Shown: positions 20,869-30,789 of the stretch, piece after piece
Layout of the letters: each line of letters opens with the position of its first letter
How positions within the stretch are numbered: position 1 is the stretch's first letter
Assembly (NCBI RefSeq): GCF_014897315.1
Contig: NZ_JABUYL010000014.1
Span: 1-64,000, forward strand
DNA length: 64,000 nucleotides
From: Proteus sp. FME41
Lineage (GTDB): Bacteria > Pseudomonadota > Gammaproteobacteria > Enterobacterales > Enterobacteriaceae
Reading direction: 5' to 3'
Translations under genes and position numbers: made by a program
The notes under the pieces: model-generated
Told to the model about the DNA's origin: nothing
The model's database searches: none
The model's input: the letters and a program-made list of their open reading frames with translations, nothing else

Positions 20869-22371
20869 ATGAAAATGAAGAAAAAAAGAAACAAACCACT
20901 ACAAATCAATGATATAACTATTATTGATGACAGTAAGCTCAAAAAAGCGATTACCGCTGCTGCATTGGGTAATGCCATGGAATGGTTCGACTTCGGTGTT
21001 TATGGCTTCCTTGCTTACGTTTTAGGTCAAGTCTTCTTCCCTGGCGCATCTCCAGGTGTGCAGATGATTGCCGCACTTGCCACATTCTCCGTCCCTTTCC
21101 TAATAAGGCCACTAGGCGGTGTTGTATTTGGAATGCTAGGGGATAAATTTGGTCGTCAGAAAGTCTTATCTGTCACCATCATTATCATGGCACTTAGTAC
21201 CTTTGCGATTGGTCTTATTCCAGCCTATGAAACCATTGGTATTTGGGCGCCGGTCTTATTATTACTCGCTAAATTAGCCCAAGGCTTTTCAATTGGTGGT
21301 GAATATTCAGGTGCCGCGATTTTTGTTGCTGAATACTCACCAGACCGTAAACGTGGATTTATGGGAAGCTGGTTAGATTTCGGTTCAATCGCTGGCTTTG
21401 TCATGGGGGCGGGTGTTGTTGTACTTATCTCAACCATTTTAGGTGAAACTGCATTTCATGAGTGGGGATGGCGTATCCCATTCTTCTTAGCATTACCATT
21501 AGGTCTTATCGGCTTATATTTACGTCATGCATTAGAAGAAACGCCTGCATTCCAACAGCATATTGAAGCAATGAACAAGGATGACCGTAAATCCATTCAG
21601 GATCCACCTCGTGTTTCATTACGTGAAATTGCATCAAAATATTGGAAAAGCTTAACCGTATGTGTAGGTTTAGTGATCGCCACTAATGTCACCTACTATA
21701 TGTTATTAACCTATATGCCGAGTTATTTATCTCATAACCTAAACTATTCGGCAGATCACGGTGTGTTGATCATTATTGCGATTATGATAGGTATGTTGTT
21801 TGTACAACCCGTCATTGGGTTACTCAGTGATAAAATTGGCCGTAAACCCTTTGTTATCGGTGGTAGTATCGGGTTATTCATCCTTGCTTACCCTGCGTTT
21901 ATGATGATTAACAGTGATGAAATCGGCTTGATTTTCTTAGGATTATTAATTCTTGCGGTTTTACTTAACTGTTTTACAGGAGTAATGGCATCGATTTTAC
22001 CTGCCATATTCCCAACCCATATCCGTTATAGTGCATTAGCAATTGCATTTAATATTTCAGTATTAATTGCGGGTGCAACACCAACAGCCGCCGCGTGGTT
22101 AGTCGAAGCGACTGGCGATTTATATATGCCTGCTTATTATCTAATGATTGTCGCCGTTATCGGTTTGATCACAGGGATTAAGATGATTGAAACTGCAAAC
22201 AAACCTTTACGTGGTGCGACACCAGCCGCATCAGATAAATCAGAAGCAAAAGAAATTCTGTCAGAGCACTATGATAATATTGAACAACGTGTTGAAGATA
22301 TCGAGGCTGAAATTGACGCATTACAGAAAAAACGTCAAACACTCATCGATCAACATCCTAAGTTAGATTAA
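20869..22371 (+). CDS. proP: osmoprotectant/proton symporter ProP
   Basis: A major-facilitator transporter importing proline, glycine betaine and related osmolytes, activated by high osmolality. The 500 residues align with E. coli ProP (GNAMEWFDFGVYGF, MLGDKFGRQKVL, twelve membrane segments). The hydrophilic C-terminus EHYDNIEQRVEDIEAEIDAL carries the antiparallel coiled-coil heptads that tune the osmotic set point, so this is the coiled-coil class. The photolyase gene starts 10 bases after its stop, which implies co-transcription. Confidence 0.96.
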   Translation: MKMKKKRNKPLQINDITIIDDSKLKKAITAAALGNAMEWFDFGVYGFLAYVLGQVFFPGASPGVQMIAALATFSVPFLIRPLGGVVFGMLGDKFGRQKVLSVTIIIMALSTFAIGLIPAYETIGIWAPVLLLLAKLAQGFSIGGEYSGAAIFVAEYSPDRKRGFMGSWLDFGSIAGFVMGAGVVVLISTILGETAFHEWGWRIPFFLALPLGLIGLYLRHALEETPAFQQHIEAMNKDDRKSIQDPPRVSLREIASKYWKSLTVCVGLVIATNVTYYMLLTYMPSYLSHNLNYSADHGVLIIIAIMIGMLFVQPVIGLLSDKIGRKPFVIGGSIGLFILAYPAFMMINSDEIGLIFLGLLILAVLLNCFTGVMASILPAIFPTHIRYSALAIAFNISVLIAGATPTAAAWLVEATGDLYMPAYYLMIVAVIGLITGIKMIETANKPLRGATPAASDKSEAKEILSEHYDNIEQRVEDIEAEIDALQKKRQTLIDQHPKLD

Positions 22372-22381
22372 GAGAGGTTAC

Positions 22382-23809
22382 ATGCACCCGTCTTCTGTTC
22401 ATTTAGTTTGGTTTCGCAATGATTTAAGAGTGACGGATAACAAAGCGCTCTTTTATGCTTGCCAAGATAAACACGCACAGGTGCATGCCCTTTTCACCGT
22501 AACGCCTGAACAATGGAAAGCTCATCATATGGCTTTGTCTTGTCAGGCGTTTATTCATGATGCCTTACTGAATCTTTCGATATCCTTAGCTAAACTCAAT
22601 ATTCCACTCACATTGATCATTAGCGATACCTATTCAGATGCAGCGAATGAAGTCGTGCAATATTGCCAACAACATCAAGTTACCGCGCTTTTCATTAATC
22701 ACCAATATGCGATTAATGAGCAACGTCGTGATAAAAAAGTGACGGAGTTGCTGGAAAACAAAACGACTGTTTACGCTTATCATGACAATGTATTTATTCC
22801 ACCCGGCAATGTCGTTACCCAACAAGGGGAGATGTATAAAGTCTTTACCCCCTTTAGAAATGCATTTTTACGGCTCTTTCTTTCGCAAGATAATGCTTCG
22901 TTACCTATTCCAGAGATCAGAACACATCAAAAAGTGGTATCACCTTTAAAAACGCCACTGTTTTCACTTGAAAATACAAACTCACCTTCATTTATCGCCA
23001 CTGAAGAAGAGGCCCTTAAACGCTTAAAACAATTCTGTTATGAAAGTGTCCCTCATTATGCAAAGTGGCGAAACATTCCTGCAGTTGATGGCACAAGTCG
23101 GTTATCCCCATATCTTTCGATTGGTTTACTGTCTATTCGTCAATGTTTTAATCGCCTATACCAAACAGAGCCTGATTTTTTAGAAAACAGTGCATCAGGT
23201 GCCTTTGTGTGGTTTAACGAATTGGTTTGGCGAGAGTTTTATCAACACTTAATTGTGGCTAATCCTCATTTATGCAAACACATTGCCTTTCAGCTTTGGA
23301 CAGAAAAAATCAATTGGCGTAATGATAAAGAAGAGTTTAACGCTTGGACACAAGGCTTAACAGGTTTTCCGATTATAGATGCCGCTATGCGACAACTTAA
23401 TCATACGGGTTGGATGCATAACCGTTTACGTATGCTTACTGCCAGTTTTCTTATTAAAGATTTATTAATTGATTGGCGTTGGGGTGAGCGTTATTTTATG
23501 TCTCAACTGATTGATGGGGATTTTGCCTCAAATAATGGGGGCTGGCAGTGGGCGGCTTCTACAGGTACTGACGCGGTTCCTTACTTTCGAATTTTCAATC
23601 CCACAACCCAAGGCCGCAAATTTGATCCTGATGGTGAATTTATTCGCCTTTGGCTTCCTGAATTGGCTAATGTGCCTAATCGGTATATTCACACACCTCA
23701 CGAATGGGCAGCAAAAACTAATAATTCTCTCAATTATCCATTACCGATTGTTGATCACGCAAAAGCTCGAATAAGAGCGATTGAATCTTATGAAGAAGCA
23801 AAAAAATAA
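22382..23809 (+). CDS. phrB: deoxyribodipyrimidine photolyase
   Basis: Repairs UV-induced cyclobutane pyrimidine dimers using blue light. The 475-residue class I CPD photolyase begins HLVWFRNDLRVTDNKAL (antenna domain). It has the C-terminal FAD domain motifs TSRLSPYLSIGLLSIRQ, WREFYQHL, TGFPIIDAAMRQL and DGDFASNNGGWQWAASTGTD. GAGAGG precedes the ATG. It follows proP by 10 bases, an unusual pairing of osmoprotection and DNA repair in one transcript. A shared bidirectional terminator separates it from ppc. Confidence 0.95.
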   Translation: MHPSSVHLVWFRNDLRVTDNKALFYACQDKHAQVHALFTVTPEQWKAHHMALSCQAFIHDALLNLSISLAKLNIPLTLIISDTYSDAANEVVQYCQQHQVTALFINHQYAINEQRRDKKVTELLENKTTVYAYHDNVFIPPGNVVTQQGEMYKVFTPFRNAFLRLFLSQDNASLPIPEIRTHQKVVSPLKTPLFSLENTNSPSFIATEEEALKRLKQFCYESVPHYAKWRNIPAVDGTSRLSPYLSIGLLSIRQCFNRLYQTEPDFLENSASGAFVWFNELVWREFYQHLIVANPHLCKHIAFQLWTEKINWRNDKEEFNAWTQGLTGFPIIDAAMRQLNHTGWMHNRLRMLTASFLIKDLLIDWRWGERYFMSQLIDGDFASNNGGWQWAASTGTDAVPYFRIFNPTTQGRKFDPDGEFIRLWLPELANVPNRYIHTPHEWAAKTNNSLNYPLPIVDHAKARIRAIESYEEAKK

Positions 23810-23838
23810 AGCCGATATCAGAGATAAGAGATAAAAAA

Positions 23839-23860
23839 ACAGCGCCTAATTAAGCGCTGT
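23839..23860. terminator. bidirectional terminator between phrB and ppc
   Basis: ACAGCGC (23839-23845) pairs with GCGCTGT (23854-23860). An A-run precedes and a T-run follows, so it can work in both directions. Confidence 0.88.
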
Positions 23861-23884
23861 TTTTAGTTTTTAACTCGCTAAGCA

Positions 23885-26521
23885 CTAACCTGTATTACGC
23901 ATGCCCGCTGCAATACCGGCAATAGTGACCATAAGTGCCTGTTCAATACGAGGATCAGACTCGCTATGAGTACGAGAACGTTGTAATAGTTCTGCCTGAA
24001 GCACATTTAATGGATCGGTATACACATTACGTAGTGCAATAGATTCCGCTACCCACGGTAAATCCGCCATTAAGTGTTCGTCTTTTGAAATAGCCAACAC
24101 ACTTTTAATATCATCAGAAAGTTGCTGGCGTAATGTCGATCCTAATGGCCATAAACGCTCTTCCACTAAGCGTTGATCGTAATATTCTGCTAACCATAAA
24201 TCCGCTTTGGCATACACCATTTCCAACATAGCGATACGTGTATTAAAGAACGGCCAGTTCTCACACATATCGTCTAACACTGCTTGTTTTCCGCTATCAA
24301 TTTCATGTTGTAACGCGGCTCCAGCACCCAACCAAGCAGGTAACATTAAGCGGTTTTGAGTCCATGCAAAAATCCACGGGATCGCACGCAAGGTTTCAAC
24401 GCCCCCAGTAGGGCGGCGTTTGGCAGGGCGTGAACCCAGCGGTAATTTACCCAATTCCCCTTCTGGAGTTGCCGCTCTAAAATAAGGCACAAAGTCTTCT
24501 TGTCCTCGAACATAGTCACGATACATCGCACAAGACACATCAGACAATGAATCCATCACTTCAATCCAAGGCGCTTTTGGCTCTGGTGGTGGCAATAAAT
24601 TCGCTTCTAAAATTGCGCCTGCATAGTGAGCAAGGCTGCTGATTGTCACTTGTGGCAAACCAAACTTAAAGCGGATCATTTCACCTTGCTCAGTGACACG
24701 CAGGCCACCTTTCAGGCTTCCCGGGGGTTGAGAAAGTAATGCCGCATGAGCTGGCGCACCACCACGACCAATCGTCCCCCCACGTCCATGAAATAACGTT
24801 AAGGTCACGCCTGATTTTTCACAAAGTTTGATCAATGAATCTTGAGCTCGATATTGTGCCCATGATGCCGCCATCACACCCGCATCTTTTGCTGAGTCTG
24901 AATAGCCAATCATCACCATTTGTTTGTCATCAATTAAATCGCGATACCAAGGAATATCAAACAAACGTGTCATTACGCTTTCAGCGTTATTTAAGTCTTC
25001 CAGTGTTTCAAATAACGGTGCAACAGGTAAGCGAATATTCGCACCCGCTTCTTTCAGTAACAGCTTCACGGCTAATACATCAGAAGGCACTTTTGCCATC
25101 GAAATGACATAAGAAGCGATAGAGTCTTTAGGCGATTGTGCGATAACACGGCACGTTTCAAACACTTCTTGTGTGGCAGCACTTGGTTGCCAATTTGTAG
25201 GAATAAGAGGACGCTTTGAGTTTAATTCTTCAAGTAAGAATGTCTGTTTTTGCTCTTCAGACCAATTTGCATAATCACCCAGCTCTAAATATTGTGTCAA
25301 TTCAGATAACGCTTCTGTGTGATTGGTACTTTCTTGACGAATATCCAACTTGACCAGTTGTAAGCCAAAACAACGGATACGACGTAATGTATCTAACAGT
25401 TGCCCATTAGCAATGATACGCATACCACACTGAGTCAGTGATTGATAACACGCATATAACGGGTCCCAAAGTTGGGTATTATCAATTAATAGTCCTTCAG
25501 GCGGTAGAGATTGTTGGCCTTTAATGCGTTGTTCTAAATAATCACGGGTCACTTGTAAGCGAGTGCGTAACTGTTTAGCAATTTCACGATAAGGCTCTGC
25601 AACTTCAGCACCACCCGCTAATTCACGCAGTTCAGGTGTACTTTCTGTCATCGAAAGTTCTGAAACCAGCACTTGGATATCATTTAAGAATAAATCAGCG
25701 GCTTTCCAACGACTTAATAATAAAGCATGACGTGTGATTTCAGCCGTCACATTTGGGTTGCCATCACGGTCTCCCCCCATCCATGAGGTAAAGCGAATAG
25801 GGGAGGCTTCTACGGGTAAGTTGTAATCAATGGACTCTTTAAGCTGTTCATTAAATTCACGTAAAAAGGCAGGAACCCCTTCCCATAAGCTATTTTCAAC
25901 AACCGCAAAGCCCCATTTAGCCTCGTCAATTGGCGTTGGGCGGATCTTTCTAATTTCATCGGTGTGCCAAGATTGCGCAACTAACTGACGTAAACGACGC
26001 ATAATATTGGTACGTTCGTAATCTGCTAAATCATCATGATCCAGTTGAGATAAACAGGTATTCACCTCAACTAATTTATGAATAAGTGTGCGACGTGCAA
26101 TTTCAGTAGGATGCGCCGTCAATACCAGCTCAATAGAGATTTGTTCTACGGCTTCTTTTAATTGTGCATCCGTGAAATTCTTATCTTTTAGTCGAGTGAT
26201 CAATTTCGCCAATGCCACAGGATTACTCGCTGCTTCACCATGGGGTGAAATACTATGGTATTGTTCTGCCACATTCGTCAGGTTCAAGAATTGGTTGAAT
26301 GCTCTAGCAACAGGTAATAATTCATCATTAGATAAATTTTGCAATGTTATCAACAACTTTTGTCGTTGAACTTCATTACCTGCTCGTGATGATTTAGATA
26401 ATTTGCGAATAGATTCAACTTTATCTAAAATTTCTTCACCAAGTGCTTCTTTTATCGTATCTCCAAGTAGCTTGCCAAGCATGCTGACATTGCTACGCAT
26501 AGCCGAATATTGTTGATTCAT
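23885..26521 (-). CDS. ppc: phosphoenolpyruvate carboxylase
   Basis: A cytoplasmic anaplerotic enzyme adding bicarbonate to phosphoenolpyruvate to give oxaloacetate. At 878 residues it is close to the E. coli enzyme (883). Signature motifs are [14 protein letters not shown] with the catalytic His, [44 protein letters not shown] and the invariant C-terminal MRNTG. In E. coli it is next to argE; here the poxB-phrB block intervenes. It appears monocistronic. Confidence 0.97.
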   Translation of the reverse strand: MNQQYSAMRSNVSMLGKLLGDTIKEALGEEILDKVESIRKLSKSSRAGNEVQRQKLLITLQNLSNDELLPVARAFNQFLNLTNVAEQYHSISPHGEAASNPVALAKLITRLKDKNFTDAQLKEAVEQISIELVLTAHPTEIARRTLIHKLVEVNTCLSQLDHDDLADYERTNIMRRLRQLVAQSWHTDEIRKIRPTPIDEAKWGFAVVENSLWEGVPAFLREFNEQLKESIDYNLPVEASPIRFTSWMGGDRDGNPNVTAEITRHALLLSRWKAADLFLNDIQVLVSELSMTESTPELRELAGGAEVAEPYREIAKQLRTRLQVTRDYLEQRIKGQQSLPPEGLLIDNTQLWDPLYACYQSLTQCGMRIIANGQLLDTLRRIRCFGLQLVKLDIRQESTNHTEALSELTQYLELGDYANWSEEQKQTFLLEELNSKRPLIPTNWQPSAATQEVFETCRVIAQSPKDSIASYVISMAKVPSDVLAVKLLLKEAGANIRLPVAPLFETLEDLNNAESVMTRLFDIPWYRDLIDDKQMVMIGYSDSAKDAGVMAASWAQYRAQDSLIKLCEKSGVTLTLFHGRGGTIGRGGAPAHAALLSQPPGSLKGGLRVTEQGEMIRFKFGLPQVTISSLAHYAGAILEANLLPPPEPKAPWIEVMDSLSDVSCAMYRDYVRGQEDFVPYFRAATPEGELGKLPLGSRPAKRRPTGGVETLRAIPWIFAWTQNRLMLPAWLGAGAALQHEIDSGKQAVLDDMCENWPFFNTRIAMLEMVYAKADLWLAEYYDQRLVEERLWPLGSTLRQQLSDDIKSVLAISKDEHLMADLPWVAESIALRNVYTDPLNVLQAELLQRSRTHSESDPRIEQALMVTIAGIAAGMRNTG

Positions 26522-27179
26522 GAGACTCCTGACCTTGTCTTTGTGTCGGTAACAACATGCTTCTTCCTATTAGAAAAGTCATGTCCTCCCAGTTGTGTAA
26601 TTAACTTTCATTTCTAATGTGACTTTATTTTGATTTTTGTGATAAGCCACACTGCTTTTTTTACTTAGCCTACTATTCATATCAGAAAATAATCGTTTTG
26701 GGGGATTTTTCTGAAATTTAATTACGACTTTAGTTTTATAAGAATGGCTAATATTCATGTTGTTTTGGCTCAATTTTACCAAGAATAAGGACATTTTTTT
26801 GTTTCTTATCGACTAAGAAGAGTTTTTTACTAAAAAGGGGGGAATACGTGAAAATTTATCTGGCGGGAAATTTAGATGATTTTTTTTAATGTTGATAAAT
26901 TGTCTGGCGTGGTTTGTCTTTTTTTGACCTATTCCGTTTGCGTGTTATAACCAATCTCTCTATCTCATACCTTATTTCTCCTATCTTTTTTTACTCACTC
27001 TGTCAGATTAAGATTTTCATGATCGAATAGGTTGATGCTTTATTTTGTTTTCTCTTTATGGTTATTATCACTAAAACAAATCCATTTTTGTTCAAAATAA
27101 CATCAAATTCAACATCCATAATATTTAAAAACTATCAGAACATACTGTGACTTTTTTCGTTATCAGACAGGGGAAGCCG
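26522..27179. other. intergenic region between ppc and the cyclase-family gene
   Basis: An AT-rich stretch with several T-runs. It must contain the divergent promoters of ppc and the gene at 27180. One minus-strand open frame of 71 codons (26579-26794) has no recognisable features and is probably chance. A 13-codon GTG frame at 26848-26889 follows an unusually strong AAGGGGGG and is noted as a finding only. Confidence 0.6.
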
Positions 27180-27917
27180 ATGACCAATGAATTAATTAAT
27201 GCTCTTTCTATTATCAAATCTAAAAAATGGGTCGATTTAACACATCGCTTCGATAAAGATTCACCTCACTTTTTTATGTTTGACGCAGCTAACTTTAAAA
27301 CCCTTTTTGATTATCAAGATGGTTTCTTTGCTCAACAATTTACATTCCCAGGTCAATACGGTACGCATATTGATGCCCCTTGCCATTTTGTCCCGAATGC
27401 GCGTTATCTACATGAATTAGAATTAAAAGAATTAGTATTGCCACTGATTGTGATTGACCAATCAGAACGCGCAAAAACAGATGCAAATTTCTCATTTTCA
27501 AAAAATGATATTCTTGAATTTGAAAAACAGCATGGTGAAATTGAAGCCGATACTTTTGTTGCATTACGAACAGATTGGAGTAAACGTTGGCCTTCGCAAG
27601 ATGCGATGGATAACAAAGATGCTGAAGGAAAAAATCAAATTCCGGGCTGGGGGATCGATGCACTTAAATTCTTATTTGAAGAGCGCAAAGTCAAAGCGAT
27701 TGGTCATGAAACGTTTGATACCGACTCAGCAAAAGAATTTCACAAAAATAACGCCCTGTTAGGTGAGTATTACGTGTTAGAACAAGATACTTATCAAATT
27801 GAATTAATGACTAATTTGGATCAACTGCCCACCCGTGGAGCGGTCATTTTTAATATTGTTGCTAAACCTAATAATGCCAGTGGTTTTCCTGTTCGCTCTT
27901 TTGCTATATTACCTTAA
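27180..27917 (+). CDS. cyclase-family metal-dependent hydrolase
   Basis: A 245-residue protein of the cyclase / kynurenine formamidase-like superfamily (PF04199 type), which also includes isatin hydrolase. The metal-binding signature appears as QYGTHIDAPCHF, with Gln where many members have the first His; VDLTHRFDKDSPHF near the N-terminus and IGHETFDTDSA later also fit. The ATG at 27180 is chosen because AGGGGAAG lies just before it; the earlier start at 27147 lacks such a site. It is monocistronic. The substrate cannot be inferred from its neighbours. Confidence 0.8.
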   Translation: MTNELINALSIIKSKKWVDLTHRFDKDSPHFFMFDAANFKTLFDYQDGFFAQQFTFPGQYGTHIDAPCHFVPNARYLHELELKELVLPLIVIDQSERAKTDANFSFSKNDILEFEKQHGEIEADTFVALRTDWSKRWPSQDAMDNKDAEGKNQIPGWGIDALKFLFEERKVKAIGHETFDTDSAKEFHKNNALLGEYYVLEQDTYQIELMTNLDQLPTRGAVIFNIVAKPNNASGFPVRSFAILP

Positions 27918-27941
27918 TATTTACATACCATAAAAACGAAT

Positions 27942-27965
27942 AAAGCGCTGACAAATCAGCGCTTT
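27942..27965. terminator. strong terminator after the cyclase gene
   Basis: A perfect 10-bp stem (AAAGCGCTGA with TCAGCGCTTT) and a CAAA loop begin 25 bases after the cyclase stop. It is probably bidirectional and would also end a minus-strand transcript covering the small ORFs at 28043-28200. Confidence 0.8.
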
Positions 27966-28042
27966 AAATTAAGAATAACGAATTGTTCTTTCAGTTAGTT
28001 AAGTTGTCTATTGTAAATCATGTGGTAAATCGAATTGTACTC

Positions 28043-28123
28043 TTAATAACGTTCAAACACGTTGTAACCGTACTTCAACTTCCACTCAAGACGCTTAAAT
28101 TTCACATCATGAGCTACTGACAA
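28043..28123 (-). CDS. downstream half of a putative tiny gene (26 codons, -1 frame)
   Basis: From the TTG at 28121-28123, this minus-strand frame encodes a basic, aromatic peptide containing VKFKRLEWKLKYGY and ends at TAA. It overlaps the end of the 28-codon frame starting at 28200 and lies in its -1 frame. A slip at AACTTTTG would join them into a 52-residue protein; alternatively it is reinitiated, or the pair is a decayed single gene. I do not recognise the product. It is distinct from any shadow of a larger gene, because none covers this strip. Confidence 0.35.
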   Translation of the reverse strand: MSVAHDVKFKRLEWKLKYGYNVFERY

Positions 28124-28200
28124 AAGTTCTCTTTAGCTTGATGGTTCACCTCCGTCATTTCATTTCTTAGTGGGACAATCTGTCTTACTACCTTTGACAT
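28114..28200 (-). CDS. putative small ORF between metL and the cyclase gene (28 codons)
   Basis: This minus-strand ATG has a near-ideal ribosome-binding site: AGGAG six bases upstream. The peptide starts MSKVVRQIVPLRNEMTEVN and stops at a TAG shortly after AACTTTTG. It is read on the same strand as metL, whose stop is about 140 bases upstream (metL ends at 28342), and a TATACT -10-like hexamer in the gap suggests its own promoter. The downstream terminator at 27942-27965 would define a transcript of about 280 bases. It could be a small protein gene, a leader peptide or a dual-function RNA; the family is unknown. Confidence 0.4.
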   Translation of the reverse strand: MSKVVRQIVPLRNEMTEVNHQAKENFCQ

Positions 28201-28341
28201 CAATCGCTCCTTTGTGACTAGAGATGCTTCAAGTATAGCCAAAGAAATTAAAAAAATTGAGCTATATGACACAAAAATGACAAAAGATTATCAGCAGAAA
28301 ATAACCCACTGATAACCTTTTATAAAAGAGAATTAATTAAA

Positions 28342-30780
28342 TTATAATAATTGGGAAAGACGGTTTAAATCTGACTGAATTGCGCCAGCGGTCACATCTC
28401 TTCCTGCCCCCGGTCCTCTTATGACCAGTGGATTATCACGATACCAACGGCTTTCAATCGCAAACAAATTATCACCTGGTAACAATGATGCCAGAGGATG
28501 ATCTTTTCTGACCGCTTCAACCCCTACTTTCGCTTTACCATTAGCATCGAAACGGGCGATATACCGCAAGACCATATCCATTTCATTTGCTGCGGCTAAA
28601 CGTTGTGCCATTTGTTCGTTGATAAGCGCACTGTTATCAAAAAAGGCGTCTAATGAACCAGTTTCAGCTTGTAGTGGCACTAATGACTCAACTCGCACTT
28701 GCTCTGGTTCAATATCATAACCCGCTTCACGAGCAAGAATAACCAGCTTACGCATTACATCTTGTCCCGATAAATCAATTCGCGGATCAGGCTCTGTTAA
28801 TCCCTGTTGCCACGCCTGTTCCACCAGCTCACTAAAAGGTACCGTGCCATCAAATTGTAAGAATAACCACGATAATGTACCTGAGAAAATACCGCTAATC
28901 GATAAAATGGAATCACCACTTTCACGTAAATCACGCACAGTATGATTAATGGGTAACCCCGCCCCTACTGTTGCGTTATATAGCCAATGCCGTCCTGTTT
29001 TAGAAAAAGCATCGCGTGTGGCACGATAACGTAAACTTGAAGCAGAGCCTGCAATCTTATTAGCACTGATAACATGAAAACCGTAGCTGGCAAAATCTTC
29101 ATAAGAGGCCGCCAGTGATTCATTCGCCGTTATATCGACAACCACTAAATCATCATAAGGGTGTGCTCTCATCCAAAGATAGAGCGACTCTTCATTATGT
29201 TCTGTCGCTTCTTCATCAAAAAAAGCCAACGCACGACTTGGGTTAATACCTTGGTAATCAAGTAAACTGCGGCGGCTATCAACCACACCTGCAAGAATAA
29301 ACTCAAAATCACTGCGGGCAGATAATGGCTCTTGCTCACGCGCAAATAACTCTAACCAGCGAGAACCAATATTCCCTTTACCAAACAGCACTAAACCAAT
29401 CTGCTTCTCGGCTCTAAACAGTGTTTGGTGTAGGCCTTGCAAGAGGTGCTCAGTATAATTTCGCAGTACTGCAACTAAACTGATGTTATCTTCAGCGTGC
29501 CAAATAAACTCAACAGGTTGATCTTTAAGTTGCTGATAAAAACGATGGCAATGCAGCGGATTTTTACATACCCCTGCGCCGACTAACGCCACTAATGAGA
29601 AACCTTCACGTAAATGTAATTTACCTGGTAAAACTGCATCTTGCAGTATATCTAAAGCACTGTTAGCCACTTCACTGGTATAACAAAGTTGTAAAAGTTG
29701 GCTGTCTTTATCCACACCGGTGGCTAAAGGACGAATTTGCGCACGTTTAAGTAATTCATCAACCTCTTTTGTGATTTGTTCAAAGTTTTGATGTGAAGCG
29801 AGTTGTAGTTCAATCAAACAAACATCGTCATGGCTTGTCACTATTTTAGCACCTGTTCCTGATGCTAAAACACGTTCTATACGTGTTGAACCTTGCTCTG
29901 GTTGATAACTGCAACGCAGTTGCAAATCAATGTTACTACCTGATACGGGTTGCAATGTACGTGTATGTAAAACCGGAGCAGCTAAACGCGCCAATTCACT
30001 GGCTTCATCTAAACGCAACAATGGCAATAAACAAGCATCTTTAACTTTTCGCGGGTCGGCACTATAAACACCCGCAACATCACTCCAAATCGTGACTTTA
30101 CCAACATCCGCTAAAGCCCCCACTTGTGTTGCTGAGTAATCACTACCATTACGACCTAATAAAACGGTTTCCCCTTGTTGGTTGCGACTAATAAAACCAG
30201 TTACGACAAAACGACTTTCAGGGTGTTTAACTAGCAGTGATTGTAATAGTGGGCGAGATAACGTTTCGTTCACTTGGGGTTGTGCGGCTCGTTCTGCACA
30301 CAAAAATTCGCGAGCATCTAACCAAACACTGGATAAACCTTGTTCAGTCAGTAGTTTTGCCATTAATTTTGCAGACCAAATTTCACCATGACCAACAACT
30401 TCGGCATAAGTTGCGTCTGTAATGGGTTTATCCAACAAGTAGCTTAAGCGTTCAAGATCCGCAATAAAAGCTTGAGACAAGAGCTCTGCATTCTCTTTTG
30501 AGAGAAGTCCCTCAATTAAGGATAATTGGTAGCGTCGTAACGTTTGCTGAACCTGATGTGCTGAAATACGATCACTTTGGCTCAGTTTCAGCCAGCTAAT
30601 TAGTTGATTCGTTGTTGAACCTGCTGCAGAAACCACCATGAGATCATTAGGTTGGCTATAGTTTGTCATGATATTCACAACACGTTGATAACATTTTATG
30701 TCTGCAAGACTGCTACCACCGAACTTATGTAATTGACGGCAAATCGGTTCCGCCTGTTGTTTAATTGCCACTACGCTCAT
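28342..30780 (-). CDS. metL: bifunctional aspartokinase II / homoserine dehydrogenase II
   Basis: Catalyses the first and third steps of the aspartate pathway leading to methionine. The N-terminal kinase has LHKFGGSSLADIK; ACT-like regulatory segments follow around residues 310-450. The dehydrogenase has a Rossmann motif, LVLFGKGNIGSRWLELFA, and the KIAGSASSLRYRATRD and VGAGLPINHT segments. The 812 residues and the position after metB identify MetL rather than ThrA. The gap to metB is 9 bases, so this is the metBL operon under MetJ control. Confidence 0.95.
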   Translation of the reverse strand: MSVVAIKQQAEPICRQLHKFGGSSLADIKCYQRVVNIMTNYSQPNDLMVVSAAGSTTNQLISWLKLSQSDRISAHQVQQTLRRYQLSLIEGLLSKENAELLSQAFIADLERLSYLLDKPITDATYAEVVGHGEIWSAKLMAKLLTEQGLSSVWLDAREFLCAERAAQPQVNETLSRPLLQSLLVKHPESRFVVTGFISRNQQGETVLLGRNGSDYSATQVGALADVGKVTIWSDVAGVYSADPRKVKDACLLPLLRLDEASELARLAAPVLHTRTLQPVSGSNIDLQLRCSYQPEQGSTRIERVLASGTGAKIVTSHDDVCLIELQLASHQNFEQITKEVDELLKRAQIRPLATGVDKDSQLLQLCYTSEVANSALDILQDAVLPGKLHLREGFSLVALVGAGVCKNPLHCHRFYQQLKDQPVEFIWHAEDNISLVAVLRNYTEHLLQGLHQTLFRAEKQIGLVLFGKGNIGSRWLELFAREQEPLSARSDFEFILAGVVDSRRSLLDYQGINPSRALAFFDEEATEHNEESLYLWMRAHPYDDLVVVDITANESLAASYEDFASYGFHVISANKIAGSASSLRYRATRDAFSKTGRHWLYNATVGAGLPINHTVRDLRESGDSILSISGIFSGTLSWLFLQFDGTVPFSELVEQAWQQGLTEPDPRIDLSGQDVMRKLVILAREAGYDIEPEQVRVESLVPLQAETGSLDAFFDNSALINEQMAQRLAAANEMDMVLRYIARFDANGKAKVGVEAVRKDHPLASLLPGDNLFAIESRWYRDNPLVIRGPGAGRDVTAGAIQSDLNRLSQLL

Positions 30781-30789
30781 GATCCATGG

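Noticed and set aside
26579-26794. 71-codon open frame on the minus strand upstream of ppc
   Set aside because: No ribosome-binding site, no recognisable motif, and composition typical of AT-rich intergenic DNA.
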